Below, in pieces: positions 1 to 8,343 of a stretch of 64,000 bases of DNA; the first letter of the stretch is position 1, and each line of letters opens with the position of its first letter. The notes beneath the pieces are model-generated. The model saw nothing but the letters and a program-made list of their open reading frames with translations, was not told the DNA's origin and made no database searches. The stretch covers positions 26,324-90,323 of the forward strand of contig NZ_MUJY01000034.1 in the NCBI RefSeq assembly GCF_002286785.1. The letters are read 5' to 3'. The translations under genes and the position numbers were made by a program. The stretch is from Pseudomonas sp. PIC25. Lineage in GTDB: Bacteria; Pseudomonadota; Gammaproteobacteria; Pseudomonadales; Pseudomonadaceae.

Positions 1-107
1 ACCTGAGCTACCAGGACGCCGCAGAGGCGCTGGGCATTCCGGTCGGTACGGTCCGTTCGCGGCTGTCCCGTGCCCGTGAGCAATTGAAAAACACGGTTTT
101 CAGCTGA
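1..107 (+). CDS. ECF sigma factor, C-terminal fragment (HrpL/RpoE-type, 5' end outside window)
   Basis: The frame opened at base 3 reads 34 residues to a TGA at 105-107. They form the recognition helix-turn-helix of sigma region 4: LSYQDAAEALGIPVGTVRSR followed by LSRAREQL. The Y-x-x-A-A-x-x-L-G-I-P-x-G-T-V-x-S-R pattern is characteristic of ECF (group IV) sigma factors, which direct core RNA polymerase to promoters with GGAAC-type -35 elements. The next gene is preceded by an exact hrp-box promoter, so this could be a HrpL homologue activating its own neighbours. That is inferred from context only, because the visible fragment does not separate HrpL from other ECF factors. The rest of the gene lies to the left of the window. 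Confidence 0.8.
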   Translation, partial: LSYQDAAEALGIPVGTVRSRLSRAREQLKNTVFS

Positions 108-120
108 GTTCAGCCATTCC

Positions 121-154
121 AGCCCAAGGGTGTGCCGAGCACACCCGCAGGGCT
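121..154. other. Hairpin between the sigma factor and chaperone genes
   Basis: A perfect 8-bp stem (GGGTGTGC, loop CGA, GCACACCC, 128-146) is enclosed by an outer AGCCC/GGGCT pairing. It begins 13 bases after the sigma-factor stop. It has no T-run behind it, so it is only a possible terminator or mRNA-stability structure. Confidence 0.5.
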
Positions 155-197
155 AGAGCTGTTTATCCCGGCCAGGACAAGCAAATCCCCGAATGAC

Positions 198-225
198 GGA
201 ACCCCTTTGTGATCGATGCCACTCA
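198..225 (+). promoter_or_regulatory. hrp box (HrpL-dependent promoter)
   Basis: GGAACC at 198-203 is followed by 15 bases and then CCACTCA at 219-225. This fits the published HrpL consensus GGAACC-N15/16-CCACNNA at every specified position. It lies about 47 bases upstream of the chaperone start and just behind an ECF sigma gene. If functional it would drive the chaperone and the downstream 385-residue protein as one transcript. Confidence 0.75.
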
Positions 226-271
226 ACTGGCGAGACACGCATCGTTCTCGAAAACAAAGGAGATGAGTCAC

Positions 272-754
272 ATGACGAAAGAAGAAGAAATCCTGCAGGC
301 TGCCCACGAAGAACATTACGATCGGTTGATCACTGAGCTGGCGGATGCCTTCGGCGTCGACGCAGCCGCGCTCAAGGAAACCGGCCACTTGGTGGTCGGC
401 GGCATCGATATCGGTTTGCTGAACTACAAGATGTGGGACCAGGGTCGGATCACGGTGTTCTTCGACCTGGGCACCATTCCGCCTGCCCGGCAAGCCGAGG
501 TGTACCGCAAGCTGCTGGAGCAGAACCTGCTGTTGCCGCGCACTTTCGGCACCTACGCGATCATCCCCGGGACCGATCACGGCGCCCTGGCCTACACCTT
601 CGACATCGACGGCCTCGATGGCTACGGGTTGGCCAAGAACATCTGCGAAACCCTGACCCAGTACCGAAGCCTGGAGAAGTCTCTGCAGGATGCCAGCGAA
701 AGCAGCCGTCTGCGGATGGGGACCTCCCTGAAATCGTCCGGGATCGGTCTTTAG
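272..754 (+). CDS. Type III secretion chaperone, CesT/SycE-like (class I)
   Basis: A 160-residue protein with the layout of class I type III secretion chaperones, small acidic cytoplasmic dimers that keep one effector secretion-competent. An N-terminal amphipathic helix (about residues 1-30) is followed by strands including HLVVGGIDIGLLNY and ITVFFDLGTI, the PARQAEVYRKLLEQNLLLP helix with the family's L-L-E-x-N-L motif, the strand GALAYTFDIDGLD, and a final helix. I chose the ATG at 272 because AAAGGAG (256-262) sits 9 bases before it; the in-frame ATG at 263 touches the ribosome-binding site. A hrp box lies upstream and the probable cargo gene follows 144 bases downstream. Family assignment is by pattern, not by alignment. 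Confidence 0.75.
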   Translation: MTKEEEILQAAHEEHYDRLITELADAFGVDAAALKETGHLVVGGIDIGLLNYKMWDQGRITVFFDLGTIPPARQAEVYRKLLEQNLLLPRTFGTYAIIPGTDHGALAYTFDIDGLDGYGLAKNICETLTQYRSLEKSLQDASESSRLRMGTSLKSSGIGL

Positions 755-898
755 TGAAAACGCCACGGATCGCCGATTCAGTACGGCTGGTTTTCCCGTA
801 GTGCTGTCTCCCCGAATCTGGCGCTAACGGTGTGGCGTTTCCCGATGAAGACGAACGATCTTTCATTCGCAAGCCGATAAGAACGAAGGAAATGACCC

Positions 899-2056
899 AT
901 GCAAGTCGGTAATCAACCATCACATCTCGCAATTACATTGCACGATTCGGCGCCATCCGCGCCCACGCCGAGCGGCCCTCAGACCAAAGGCGAAAAGATC
1001 AACTCGTGGCTGGGCTCCGCTGGCCAGCAGGCCATCGTCAGCGGTGTGGCCTGGGGCTTTGCCAACAAGCTGGCTCCTGCTGTAGGGAAGAAAGTGGGCG
1101 AATCGATCGCGGGGCCTGAAGGCGCTACCGCAGGCGTTGCGATCGGCAACCTGATTGGCGGTGCCTGCCTGGGCATTGCCCACTACTCTGCGGAAGTCGC
1201 TTGTACGAAGCTACGGACCAAACTGGGACATGGCTTCCAGTATCAGCCGGATATCAATGGCGCCAAGGGCAAGAAGTTCACCTACAACACCTTCATCGCT
1301 ACTTTTAGTTCGGTAGGGGCACTCAAGGGCTTGGCCAAGGAGAAGCTCGGAATCGGCAAAGGGTGGGGGGACGTCTTCAAGGGTGTCGGGCTGGATACCG
1401 TTTCCTCCGCTATCGGAGGAGGCATCGCCCAGTCGATCATCAACCTGCGCAAGCCGCTGGTGGGTGGGGGCGGGTTCCATGGAGAACTCAAGTACAAGGA
1501 GATCAAGGACGGCCCCTACAACTGGCGCGAAGCGAAGAATCGCATCGCTGGGGGAACGGTTGCCGGGGCTTCCGGGGCCATGCTGGATGCGGTTACCGAG
1601 ATGTCGAGCCCGAAGGGTGGCTTCAAGATTGCGACCAGCATGGTGATGGGGGGGGCGAAGTCCTGGATGATGCTGCACACTTGGTTCAACGCCCGAGAGA
1701 CGGTGGGTGCGATGTTTCCGAAGCCACCGGCTGCGACACCGACGCCGCCCGCGGCGCCGACGACCTCGACGCCGCCTGCTCCGCCGGCGCAAGAACAAGT
1801 CGCACTACCCGAGAGCAATACGCCCGAGATCGAGCTGACGACCCATACCGGTGATCCGACCCATATCGCCACGCCGTCGCTCTTGAGAGATACGGTAGAG
1901 TCGCAGCGCTACTACGGTGGGGAGCAATCGGAAATCGCTGAACATTCAAGCGCGAATGAGGATGAGGAAACCCCCATCACTTCCAAGCGGCATGGAGAAA
2001 AAACCTTGGAGAGTATATTAAGCCAGTCTTCCGATAGATGGGTGCGGCCCTTCTAG
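899..2056 (+). CDS. Putative type III secreted effector, unrecognised family
   Basis: I do not recognise this 385-residue protein. The N-terminus (about residues 1-35) is rich in Ser, Pro, Thr and Gln and lacks a Sec signal, as in type III effectors. Residues of about 40-110 are Gly/Ala-rich with glycine-zipper spacing (GKKVGESIAG, GVAIGNLIGGACLG). Further Gly-rich stretches follow near 160-190 and 220-260. A Pro/Thr/Ala linker covers roughly 275-300 and the C-terminus is charged and Ser-rich. The gene follows a CesT-like chaperone behind a hrp box and has its own ribosome-binding site (AAGGAA about 8 bases before the ATG). Its stop overlaps the stop of the convergent gene. Effector is inferred from position and composition; a translocator-like or membrane-inserting protein is also possible. 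Confidence 0.55.
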   Translation: MQVGNQPSHLAITLHDSAPSAPTPSGPQTKGEKINSWLGSAGQQAIVSGVAWGFANKLAPAVGKKVGESIAGPEGATAGVAIGNLIGGACLGIAHYSAEVACTKLRTKLGHGFQYQPDINGAKGKKFTYNTFIATFSSVGALKGLAKEKLGIGKGWGDVFKGVGLDTVSSAIGGGIAQSIINLRKPLVGGGGFHGELKYKEIKDGPYNWREAKNRIAGGTVAGASGAMLDAVTEMSSPKGGFKIATSMVMGGAKSWMMLHTWFNARETVGAMFPKPPAATPTPPAAPTTSTPPAPPAQEQVALPESNTPEIELTTHTGDPTHIATPSLLRDTVESQRYYGGEQSEIAEHSSANEDEETPITSKRHGEKTLESILSQSSDRWVRPF

Positions 2057-3168
2057 CCTGCACACGAGCGAAGCCCGGAGTATTCTGGGCTTTCTCGCTC
2101 CATCGGCGTGACGATGGAGCCTTGAATCGGGCTGGATTCGCTCACGGGATCGTCGATCGTCGAGGCTGCGTCGTCAGCCTTCACGTGCGGCATCAGAGAG
2201 GCGAAGGAGTTGTCGATGCGCTCGAGGGCATCGGCAGTGCGTTCCTGAAACTGCAAGGCGAGCAGCAGAAGAGCCACTTCATTGGCGATGACGTCGTTGG
2301 CTTGCCGCAACTCCATGCTGGCATCCAGGATTTTCAAGGCGGCTACGTCGAGTTCTTCGAATATCCGGTCCTGGGCTTTATCGGGTGACCGGCTGAATTG
2401 AAGATACTGTTGAGTGATCGCCTGAGTACTGGCGATTCCCTGGTGAATGGCTGCCACTGTTTCCCGAATCCGGCTTTCCAGGTCGGCGATGATGTCCTGG
2501 CGTTGGCGCAGCTCCGCTGCGACCGATGCCAGTTTCCCTTTCCCGGATTGGGGCGCCGCAATCGAAATCGATGTATCGAGAATCAGCAGCTTGTTCTGCC
2601 GGGTCGTGTCGCCGAGGTTCTTCGTTTGATCCTGCAAACGGACCAGCAATGTCAGCAGCTCCCGGATTTCATGTGCCAGCGATTCCTTGCCGGCCGTTTC
2701 CAGCGATCTTTTCAGCCTGCCCAGAGCGCAACGATTGAGTTCGAACAGGCTGGCCAAGCCACCGTCGGTTCCTTCGTAAAGAAGCACCAGCCGCTCGGTT
2801 CGCGTAGCCAGGTCGGCGAAACAGGCGGCCAGGGTGCTGGCCGTCCTCTCGGTGTAGTGCCGGGCGATTTCGAGTTGTCGACTGCAGGCCGGCAGCACTT
2901 CGTCTATGTTTGCCACGATCGTCACCTGCGCTGGCCCGGCCTGCTCGCCATGGCGACACGCCCGTAACCTGGCATCGGCACGCGCGGCGGACCAGATCGC
3001 CGATGCCAGACCAAGGGCGGCGGCGGATGCGGCGAGCTCCAGGGACATCGGCGAAAAGGCATCGTCCCACAACAGCCAGGCGCCCGTTGCGATACCCGCC
3101 GTGGCGAGCGAGAGGGGTTGCAAGAGCATCCTGACACGGGAGGAAATACCGGCTTGGTTGATCGACAT
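2053..3168 (-). CDS. Membrane-anchored coiled-coil protein, chemotaxis-transducer-like
   Basis: A 371-residue protein with two hydrophobic segments near the N-terminus (about residues 15-35 and 42-60). The rest is long, almost entirely helical and probably cytoplasmic, rich in Leu, Ala, Glu and Gln. A segment near residue 310-330 (ALQFQERTADALERI) recalls the helical repeats of methyl-accepting chemotaxis proteins and related scaffolds, but the conserved transducer hairpin tip is not evident. The ATG at 3168 is preferred over an upstream TTG because GGAG lies 6 bases before it. The gene carries the same bipartite upstream element as the fimU operon, so a role linked to pilus or surface sensing is possible. 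The stop codons of this gene and the + strand effector candidate share the CTAG at 2053-2056. Confidence 0.55.
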   Translation of the reverse strand: MSINQAGISSRVRMLLQPLSLATAGIATGAWLLWDDAFSPMSLELAASAAALGLASAIWSAARADARLRACRHGEQAGPAQVTIVANIDEVLPACSRQLEIARHYTERTASTLAACFADLATRTERLVLLYEGTDGGLASLFELNRCALGRLKRSLETAGKESLAHEIRELLTLLVRLQDQTKNLGDTTRQNKLLILDTSISIAAPQSGKGKLASVAAELRQRQDIIADLESRIRETVAAIHQGIASTQAITQQYLQFSRSPDKAQDRIFEELDVAALKILDASMELRQANDVIANEVALLLLALQFQERTADALERIDNSFASLMPHVKADDAASTIDDPVSESSPIQGSIVTPMERESPEYSGLRSCAG

Positions 3169-3253
3169 GAGTGCTCCGTTGTCTTGCTCGGTCGCCGTTG
3201 GCAATCGATAGAGTGGTTATTGCCGACTCTGGAGAATTCAATGTCGAGGAGCT

Positions 3254-3310
3254 ATCAGTTTGCTACTGATTTTGTTGTCGGAAGCTGGAGGGGGCGGGTA
3301 GGGATAGTCC
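3254..3310 (-). promoter_or_regulatory. Bipartite upstream element, copy A
   Basis: On the - strand, GGACTATCCCTACCC (3310-3296) is followed about 45 bp later by CAAAATCAG...AACTGATAGC (end near 3254). The second half contains the inverted repeat ATCAGT-N5-ACTGAT. Related copies lie before fimU, the Vfr-like gene and the secretin gene. It ends 85 bases upstream of the coiled-coil gene start. Confidence 0.6.
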
Positions 3311-3400
3311 GAGCCGGGGAAAGGTGCGGGATAAGTGTGGCTGGTGCAGGGGGATGGGGGGAACTGGTGGAGCCGTGTGGCAGGTGGCTCCGGCGTGAGA

Positions 3401-3440
3401 AGCGCAGAGTAGGGACCTAGGCGAATCCCTACCCTGCGCT
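3401..3440 (-). terminator. Terminator-like hairpin after pilE
   Basis: AGCGCAG-A-GTAGGGA and TCCCTAC-C-CTGCGCT pair with one mismatch around a 10-base loop, 10 bases beyond the pilE stop. There is no clear T-run. The arms contain the GTAGGGA / TCCCTACCC word also found in the bipartite elements, so it may be a binding site rather than, or as well as, a terminator. Confidence 0.5.
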
Positions 3441-3450
3441 CTTCGAGGCG

Positions 3451-3849
3451 TTACCGCCAGCAGTCCGATATTTCTCCGCTGCCGGTCTTTCCGCGAACGC
3501 CCATGGCGTCCAGGGTCAGCGTGCGGCAGGTGGTATCTCTCGTCTGCGTATTCTGCGGTACGGCGTTGAGCGTATAGCCGTCGCCGTCGACCGCAATCGT
3601 CAATTGGTAAAGTCGATTCGCAGAAAACTCCGACAAGCCGAGCTTTTTGGCGGTGTCGGCATATTCGTTGTTCTGCGAAAAGTAACGCTCTTGCCGTGCA
3701 GCGGCATCATTCAGGAGGGCCATGCCCTCCGTCCGGTTGCCGCGGATCACGTACTGCTGATAGTTCGGAATGGCGATGGCGGCGAGGATGCCGATGATCA
3801 CCACGACGATCATCATTTCGATCAAGGTGAAACCGCGAGCGTACTGCAT
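3451..3849 (-). CDS. pilE: Type IV minor pilin PilE
   Basis: A 132-residue minor pilin with a six-residue leader (MQYARG) cut before [14 protein letters not shown] by prepilin peptidase PilD. Glu5 of the mature protein and the hydrophobic helix are present. Two cysteines near the C-terminus (DTTCRTL and ISDCWR) would close the usual disulfide loop. Minor pilins prime pilus assembly at the inner membrane and lie under the PilY1 tip. The ATG lies 6 bases beyond the pilY1 stop, and its AGGAG overlaps the end of pilY1, so translation is probably coupled. The small pilY2 gene found between pilY1 and pilE in P. aeruginosa is absent here. Confidence 0.93.
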   Translation of the reverse strand: MQYARGFTLIEMMIVVVIIGILAAIAIPNYQQYVIRGNRTEGMALLNDAAARQERYFSQNNEYADTAKKLGLSEFSANRLYQLTIAVDGDGYTLNAVPQNTQTRDTTCRTLTLDAMGVRGKTGSGEISDCWR

Positions 3850-3855
3850 GGCACG

Positions 3856-6800
3856 TTACTCCTGTTCCGTCGGGACGACTTGCCAGCTCTGGCGGCCGGT
3901 GGCGTTGGGGCCGAAGTTGACTTCGGTGGAGCTTTCCGGATTGGTCAAGGTCGATCCATTCACGGTGAAACCACCACCTGCGGAACCGAAACCGGATACG
4001 GCAACGTCTGTCCCGTTCTGACCATATCCATCCGAAACGTCGATGCTGTTGCTCTTGTCGAGGTCAAAAACGTTGAAGCGGGTGCGCCCCCCAGTGAACG
4101 GGCTGATGCCATAGGTCCAGCCGTCCAGTCCGGCCTTGCAAGGATCTTCGACCGGGGTGCGGGTAGCGAAGAAAAGTACCTGGCCACGGGCAGCCATCTC
4201 GTCCACCATCCGCTCGCCGAGGGGCTTTCCTTTATCGACTTTGAGATCCAGATACCAGCCCCATTTCTGGATGTTGCCATTACTATCGAACCAGTCGACC
4301 GGGTTGTCGCTGACCAGTCGGACAGTACGGCTAACCTGGCCGAAGGAGGAGACGGTCTGCACTTCGATAGTCTGTTTCTGGAGCGATTTACGGCTCAGGC
4401 TTTGGGTGGTATTAGCCGTCTCGCCGCGAGTCTGGGTGTCCCAGATACCATAGATCGTTTGCAACTCCTTGTTGCTCTTATCGGTGTCCCCCATGTAACG
4501 ACCGGTTCCGACGAGCACCAGATAGCCTTTCTGGCTGGGATGACGAACGAGGGAAGGCAGCGCAGTAATGGATTGAGCCGTACCATCTTCCGCAACGGCC
4601 GTATAAAGCGGCTTGCCGGAGAACGAGACTGCAAATTTGCTGGCGGCCGTGGGACCATCGTTCTCTCGGCCGAAAGGTGCAGTTTCGCTGTGTCCTCCAA
4701 GAAGGTCGAACCGCCAGAGATTGCCTTGCAAGTCGCCAGCGTAAGCGTAGTCAGCTACGCCATCACCATTGTTGTCGGCCGCGCGAATGCTGGAGAGACC
4801 ATTGTTCTCGTTCTCCCTGCCTTGAGCATCCAACTTGCTGATCAATTTGCCGGTTTCGATATCCAGTACGAACAGGACGGCCTTGCCACTGGCGCTGTTG
4901 GCACTGTTGTAGCCATTGCCCATTAGCACCCCCCACTGACCGCTGTGCAGGCGAGCGATGGCAGGTACAGGGAAGCTGTAACCCAAGTCGCTGAGTTTGG
5001 TTTTTTCATCCAGCGTGGCGGGGTTCTCGTCGCTGAATTCCCACAACAGCTCGATGTTGTCTGGGTCGGTGACATCCAGCGCGAACAGCGAGCGTCCACC
5101 GGCGCGCAAGGTACCGATCAGCACGGTGTGCCAGCCTCCCTTGAAATAGACATCCCGTACGACCAGCGAGCCATCGACATAGAAGCGATGGTTGTATTCG
5201 GTGGCGGTCAATTGGTTCAGGTGGTTGATCACGGCAGTCGGAACGAAGGCGAAGGTCTCGGTTCCAGTCTTGGCATCGAAGGCGTGCAGCATGCCGTCGT
5301 TGGCACCGATATACACTTGCTGGCGCCGGTCGTTTTGGGCACTCTGGAACTGGCCATAACCACCGTTGCCGAAGCCTTCGATGGCGTCAGCCAGATAGGC
5401 CAGGTACTGTGCACCGGCTACCACCACCGGGCCGGAGTTGATGATGTCGCCCAGTAGGGACTTGCGGGTGCGGAACAGCTTGCCTTCCTCACTTCTGTCA
5501 CCTTTGATGAAGTCCAGGCGCTTCTCACCCTCACCATCGGCAATACCCGCGGGGGAGTTATTGAGCACGGCCTTTTGCTGATCGCTCAAATTGCTCCACT
5601 GAAAATCCACCAGACCGTTCCTGCCGGCCATTTTGATCGTGCGGTTGACTGGAACCTGAGCGTTCCACTCCACGGACTGGACTTTAGTGACGGGGTTCTG
5701 GCTTTCCTTGGTCAAGTCACCTATCCAACCCTCCGCTGAAAACGAAGTCTTGTAGACCGAGCGACCGTCGCTCAGGCTCGTTCCTTCGGGCATGACGGAA
5801 GGGCGACTGATCGATGCGTTTTTCTGCAGGATATCGCTGAAGGCCTTGTTCAGTTGTTCTTTGAGCGTCAGCGCATTGGTGACCAGGAAGTAGTTCGATG
5901 GGTCCTTGGTCGAACTGCTTGGCGACTTCACCGTATCGGGATCGCCATATTTGGCGGCGTACCAGAGCGGGTCCTTGAGTAACTTGGCGCCTTTGCTTTC
6001 GCCGGGCTTGAAAGTTCGCTCCGCTACAGGAGGAAGACCGGCACACTCGGCACTTTTGAGGTTTTTCTCTATGGCACACCAGCCGGCAGGACGATTGGGG
6101 GGCGTATTCAGCTTGTACGCCACCTGACCGGCGCAACTGTTGCGTGTGCCATCGTTACGGCTACCTGTCAGGTCGCAGACTTCCAGATAGGTTCCATCGG
6201 CCGTACTGCCCGAAATCACGTAACCGGCATGCTGGTCCATACCGCCGGCGGCATATTCGGAATACAGCTTGATATTGAGCTCGTTCTTTTCCGTAACCTC
6301 GACCGTATAGAGCACGATCATGTCCATGTCATGGTCGGCGCCTTGTTCCACGTCTTCGAAGTTGATGCGGAACTCGGCGTAAGGGCGGCCTGCATTGACG
6401 GATTTATCAGTATCGCTGCCATCTTCGGCCATATTGGCGATCTTCTGGACGTAGAAGTCGACGATCTGGTTGGTGGGTTGGAAGTCCGCGTTTGCGTCGA
6501 TGTTGAAACCAGCCACGGATTTTGCGTACGGAACCAAGGTGATCTGATGGTTCCCGACAGGAATCTCGAACTTCGGCAGAGGAGATGTCAGTGCCACCGA
6601 GTAGGTTCTGAGCGCCTTGTCGCCGCCAATATTGTTAAGCGCTCCGAAGCGGGAGATGCCAGCGGCATAGTAGGAGCCTTGCTTGGTGGGCTCTTCCGGG
6701 GCAAGTCCGCGGATCGTGGAGAAGTTGGCGAACTTCTTGGGTGTCGGGGCGTTGTCGACGACGCCGTTCGACTCGCCGATGATAATCTGGGTGGGCTTGG

Positions 6801-8286
6801 GCTTCTCCGAGTCCCAGATGGCATCGACCTGTTGGGAAACGTTCAATGTCGAGATGGATTCCGGGTCATTGGAATTACTCAAGGGACTCCAGTGGCTTCC
6901 AGGGAGGTCGGTGTCATAGGAAGGATTGATGTCGCTGACTACCGTCATCACAGGCATGGAGCAGGCGAAATAGCCACTGCCGCCGCCTGCTTTAGGCAAG
7001 TAGGGTGGGCTCCATTGGGGTTTGGCGAGTTCGAGGCTCACATCGCCACCCCACCAGGGGTCGTAATCGAACTCGGGCCGAGGAGCCTTGGCGCCTGAGA
7101 AATAGCGCAAAGATTCATACATCATTTCGGCGATGGGGTTACCCCACATTTCGCATTCGCCATCTTTGATGGCACGTGTCGAGATCCAGCCGCAGCTATA
7201 GATATCCCCGTTGAAACCTACGGTTTTCAATCGGTTGAGAGTGTCGACCACCCCTCGAACATTGCCATCGGCACCGCAGTTACCGTTCAGGCAGAACTGG
7301 CCGGTCTGGGCGTTGAATTCGCGGGCGAAGCTTTCGATGTTGCTGCGCAGGACGCCGCCTTGGGTGTTTTTTCTGTACGAGCCGGTCAACAGGCCAAAGT
7401 ACATCCGGTCCGTCGCCCCGTAGTCGTGCAGGATGCCGGTGGGTTTGTTCACGCCTGATGGGTAAGCTTGGCAGTTCGCTTCCAATTTGCCGCTTTCGCA
7501 TACACGAACACGAACACGATAATCGATGATCGTGCCGCAGCTATGGCTGCTCGATCTGCATTCAGTGTCGGCGACGGGGCGTTCCTTGGATACCCATTCC
7601 CAGATGCGGTAAGGAGAGTGCTGCAACACTCGCAGGCGGGGCCCCCAGGCCTCGGCGGAGCTAAGGGTCGTATTGGCGAATAGGTGCCGCGAGTTTTTGG
7701 TGGGAGCGCCGAGCGGGGTATATTTGGCAATGTCATAGCCGTCGACTTCGACACTGGTGTATTCCTTGCCCCAGCTATGGGCATCCTGAGGAATATGAGA
7801 GCGCTCCAGAACGGTCTCGCTGTCGCTGTCGATGGCCCGGTAGCCGCCATAGAACACTTTGCGCATGGCATCCATGCGTGAGGTGGTCAGGTAGTTCAGA
7901 AAGTCGCCACTCCACTTGCCGTCACAGGTCTTGTCCGGCGCCTCCTCGTCAGGATTGAACTGGCGGCTACCCTCGTCATAGACATAGCAGCGATGGGAGT
8001 CGAAATAGCCGTAGTAATCGATCCCCCCGTTATCGGCCGATAAATATCCCTTATAGCCAACATCGATCACGCCGTCTCCGTTGAGGTCCGAGGCGTCGTT
8101 ATAGGCTTCGTAGTACAACTTATGGTCACGGCCCATGACCAGCATGTTCAGAGGCGGCGCGGCATTGCTGACGAAGAGGGGAGATTGGGATATGTCGGCA
8201 TCCTTGGCCATTGCCGCTTGGCTGATGACAGTGGCGGCGAGACATATGGCAAGCACGGACCTGAATTGGATAGAGGGCACGTTCAT
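3856..8286 (-). CDS. pilY1: PilY1-family pilus tip adhesin
   Basis: A 1476-residue secreted protein with a signal peptide (about residues 1-27, ending AAMA). The long N-terminal region contains a calcium-loop-like DLNGDGVID near residue 70 and many cysteines. The C-terminal half is the PilY1 beta-propeller (QVYIGANDGMLHAFDAKTG, then HTVLIGTLRAGGRSLFALD). It includes the loop DNNGDGVAD followed by YAYAGDLQGNLWRFDL, corresponding to the calcium site that controls pilus extension in P. aeruginosa. I see no D-x-S-x-S MIDAS motif after PPLNMLVMG, so the von Willebrand A mechanosensing domain of PAO1 PilY1 appears missing or replaced. It is the pilus tip component, exported with the minor pilins and implicated in adhesion and surface sensing. 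Confidence 0.92.
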   Translation of the reverse strand: MNVPSIQFRSVLAICLAATVISQAAMAKDADISQSPLFVSNAAPPLNMLVMGRDHKLYYEAYNDASDLNGDGVIDVGYKGYLSADNGGIDYYGYFDSHRCYVYDEGSRQFNPDEEAPDKTCDGKWSGDFLNYLTTSRMDAMRKVFYGGYRAIDSDSETVLERSHIPQDAHSWGKEYTSVEVDGYDIAKYTPLGAPTKNSRHLFANTTLSSAEAWGPRLRVLQHSPYRIWEWVSKERPVADTECRSSSHSCGTIIDYRVRVRVCESGKLEANCQAYPSGVNKPTGILHDYGATDRMYFGLLTGSYRKNTQGGVLRSNIESFAREFNAQTGQFCLNGNCGADGNVRGVVDTLNRLKTVGFNGDIYSCGWISTRAIKDGECEMWGNPIAEMMYESLRYFSGAKAPRPEFDYDPWWGGDVSLELAKPQWSPPYLPKAGGGSGYFACSMPVMTVVSDINPSYDTDLPGSHWSPLSNSNDPESISTLNVSQQVDAIWDSEKPKPTQIIIGESNGVVDNAPTPKKFANFSTIRGLAPEEPTKQGSYYAAGISRFGALNNIGGDKALRTYSVALTSPLPKFEIPVGNHQITLVPYAKSVAGFNIDANADFQPTNQIVDFYVQKIANMAEDGSDTDKSVNAGRPYAEFRINFEDVEQGADHDMDMIVLYTVEVTEKNELNIKLYSEYAAGGMDQHAGYVISGSTADGTYLEVCDLTGSRNDGTRNSCAGQVAYKLNTPPNRPAGWCAIEKNLKSAECAGLPPVAERTFKPGESKGAKLLKDPLWYAAKYGDPDTVKSPSSSTKDPSNYFLVTNALTLKEQLNKAFSDILQKNASISRPSVMPEGTSLSDGRSVYKTSFSAEGWIGDLTKESQNPVTKVQSVEWNAQVPVNRTIKMAGRNGLVDFQWSNLSDQQKAVLNNSPAGIADGEGEKRLDFIKGDRSEEGKLFRTRKSLLGDIINSGPVVVAGAQYLAYLADAIEGFGNGGYGQFQSAQNDRRQQVYIGANDGMLHAFDAKTGTETFAFVPTAVINHLNQLTATEYNHRFYVDGSLVVRDVYFKGGWHTVLIGTLRAGGRSLFALDVTDPDNIELLWEFSDENPATLDEKTKLSDLGYSFPVPAIARLHSGQWGVLMGNGYNSANSASGKAVLFVLDIETGKLISKLDAQGRENENNGLSSIRAADNNGDGVADYAYAGDLQGNLWRFDLLGGHSETAPFGRENDGPTAASKFAVSFSGKPLYTAVAEDGTAQSITALPSLVRHPSQKGYLVLVGTGRYMGDTDKSNKELQTIYGIWDTQTRGETANTTQSLSRKSLQKQTIEVQTVSSFGQVSRTVRLVSDNPVDWFDSNGNIQKWGWYLDLKVDKGKPLGERMVDEMAARGQVLFFATRTPVEDPCKAGLDGWTYGISPFTGGRTRFNVFDLDKSNSIDVSDGYGQNGTDVAVSGFGSAGGGFTVNGSTLTNPESSTEVNFGPNATGRQSWQVVPTEQE

Positions 8287-8343
8287 CCTGACTTCTCTTT
8301 GAAGCGTTGGGCTGATGGCCGGTCGCTGCCGGCCAATGGCGGA

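Noticed and set aside
110..766. Long - strand open frame across the chaperone gene
   Set aside because: It is the complement of the CesT-like gene, has no ribosome-binding site and no recognisable domain; high GC keeps shadow frames open.
5653..5678. GGAACC ... CCAC inside pilY1 as a second hrp box
   Set aside because: The spacing to the CCACNNA match is 13, not 15-16, and it lies within coding DNA on the strand opposite to the genes.
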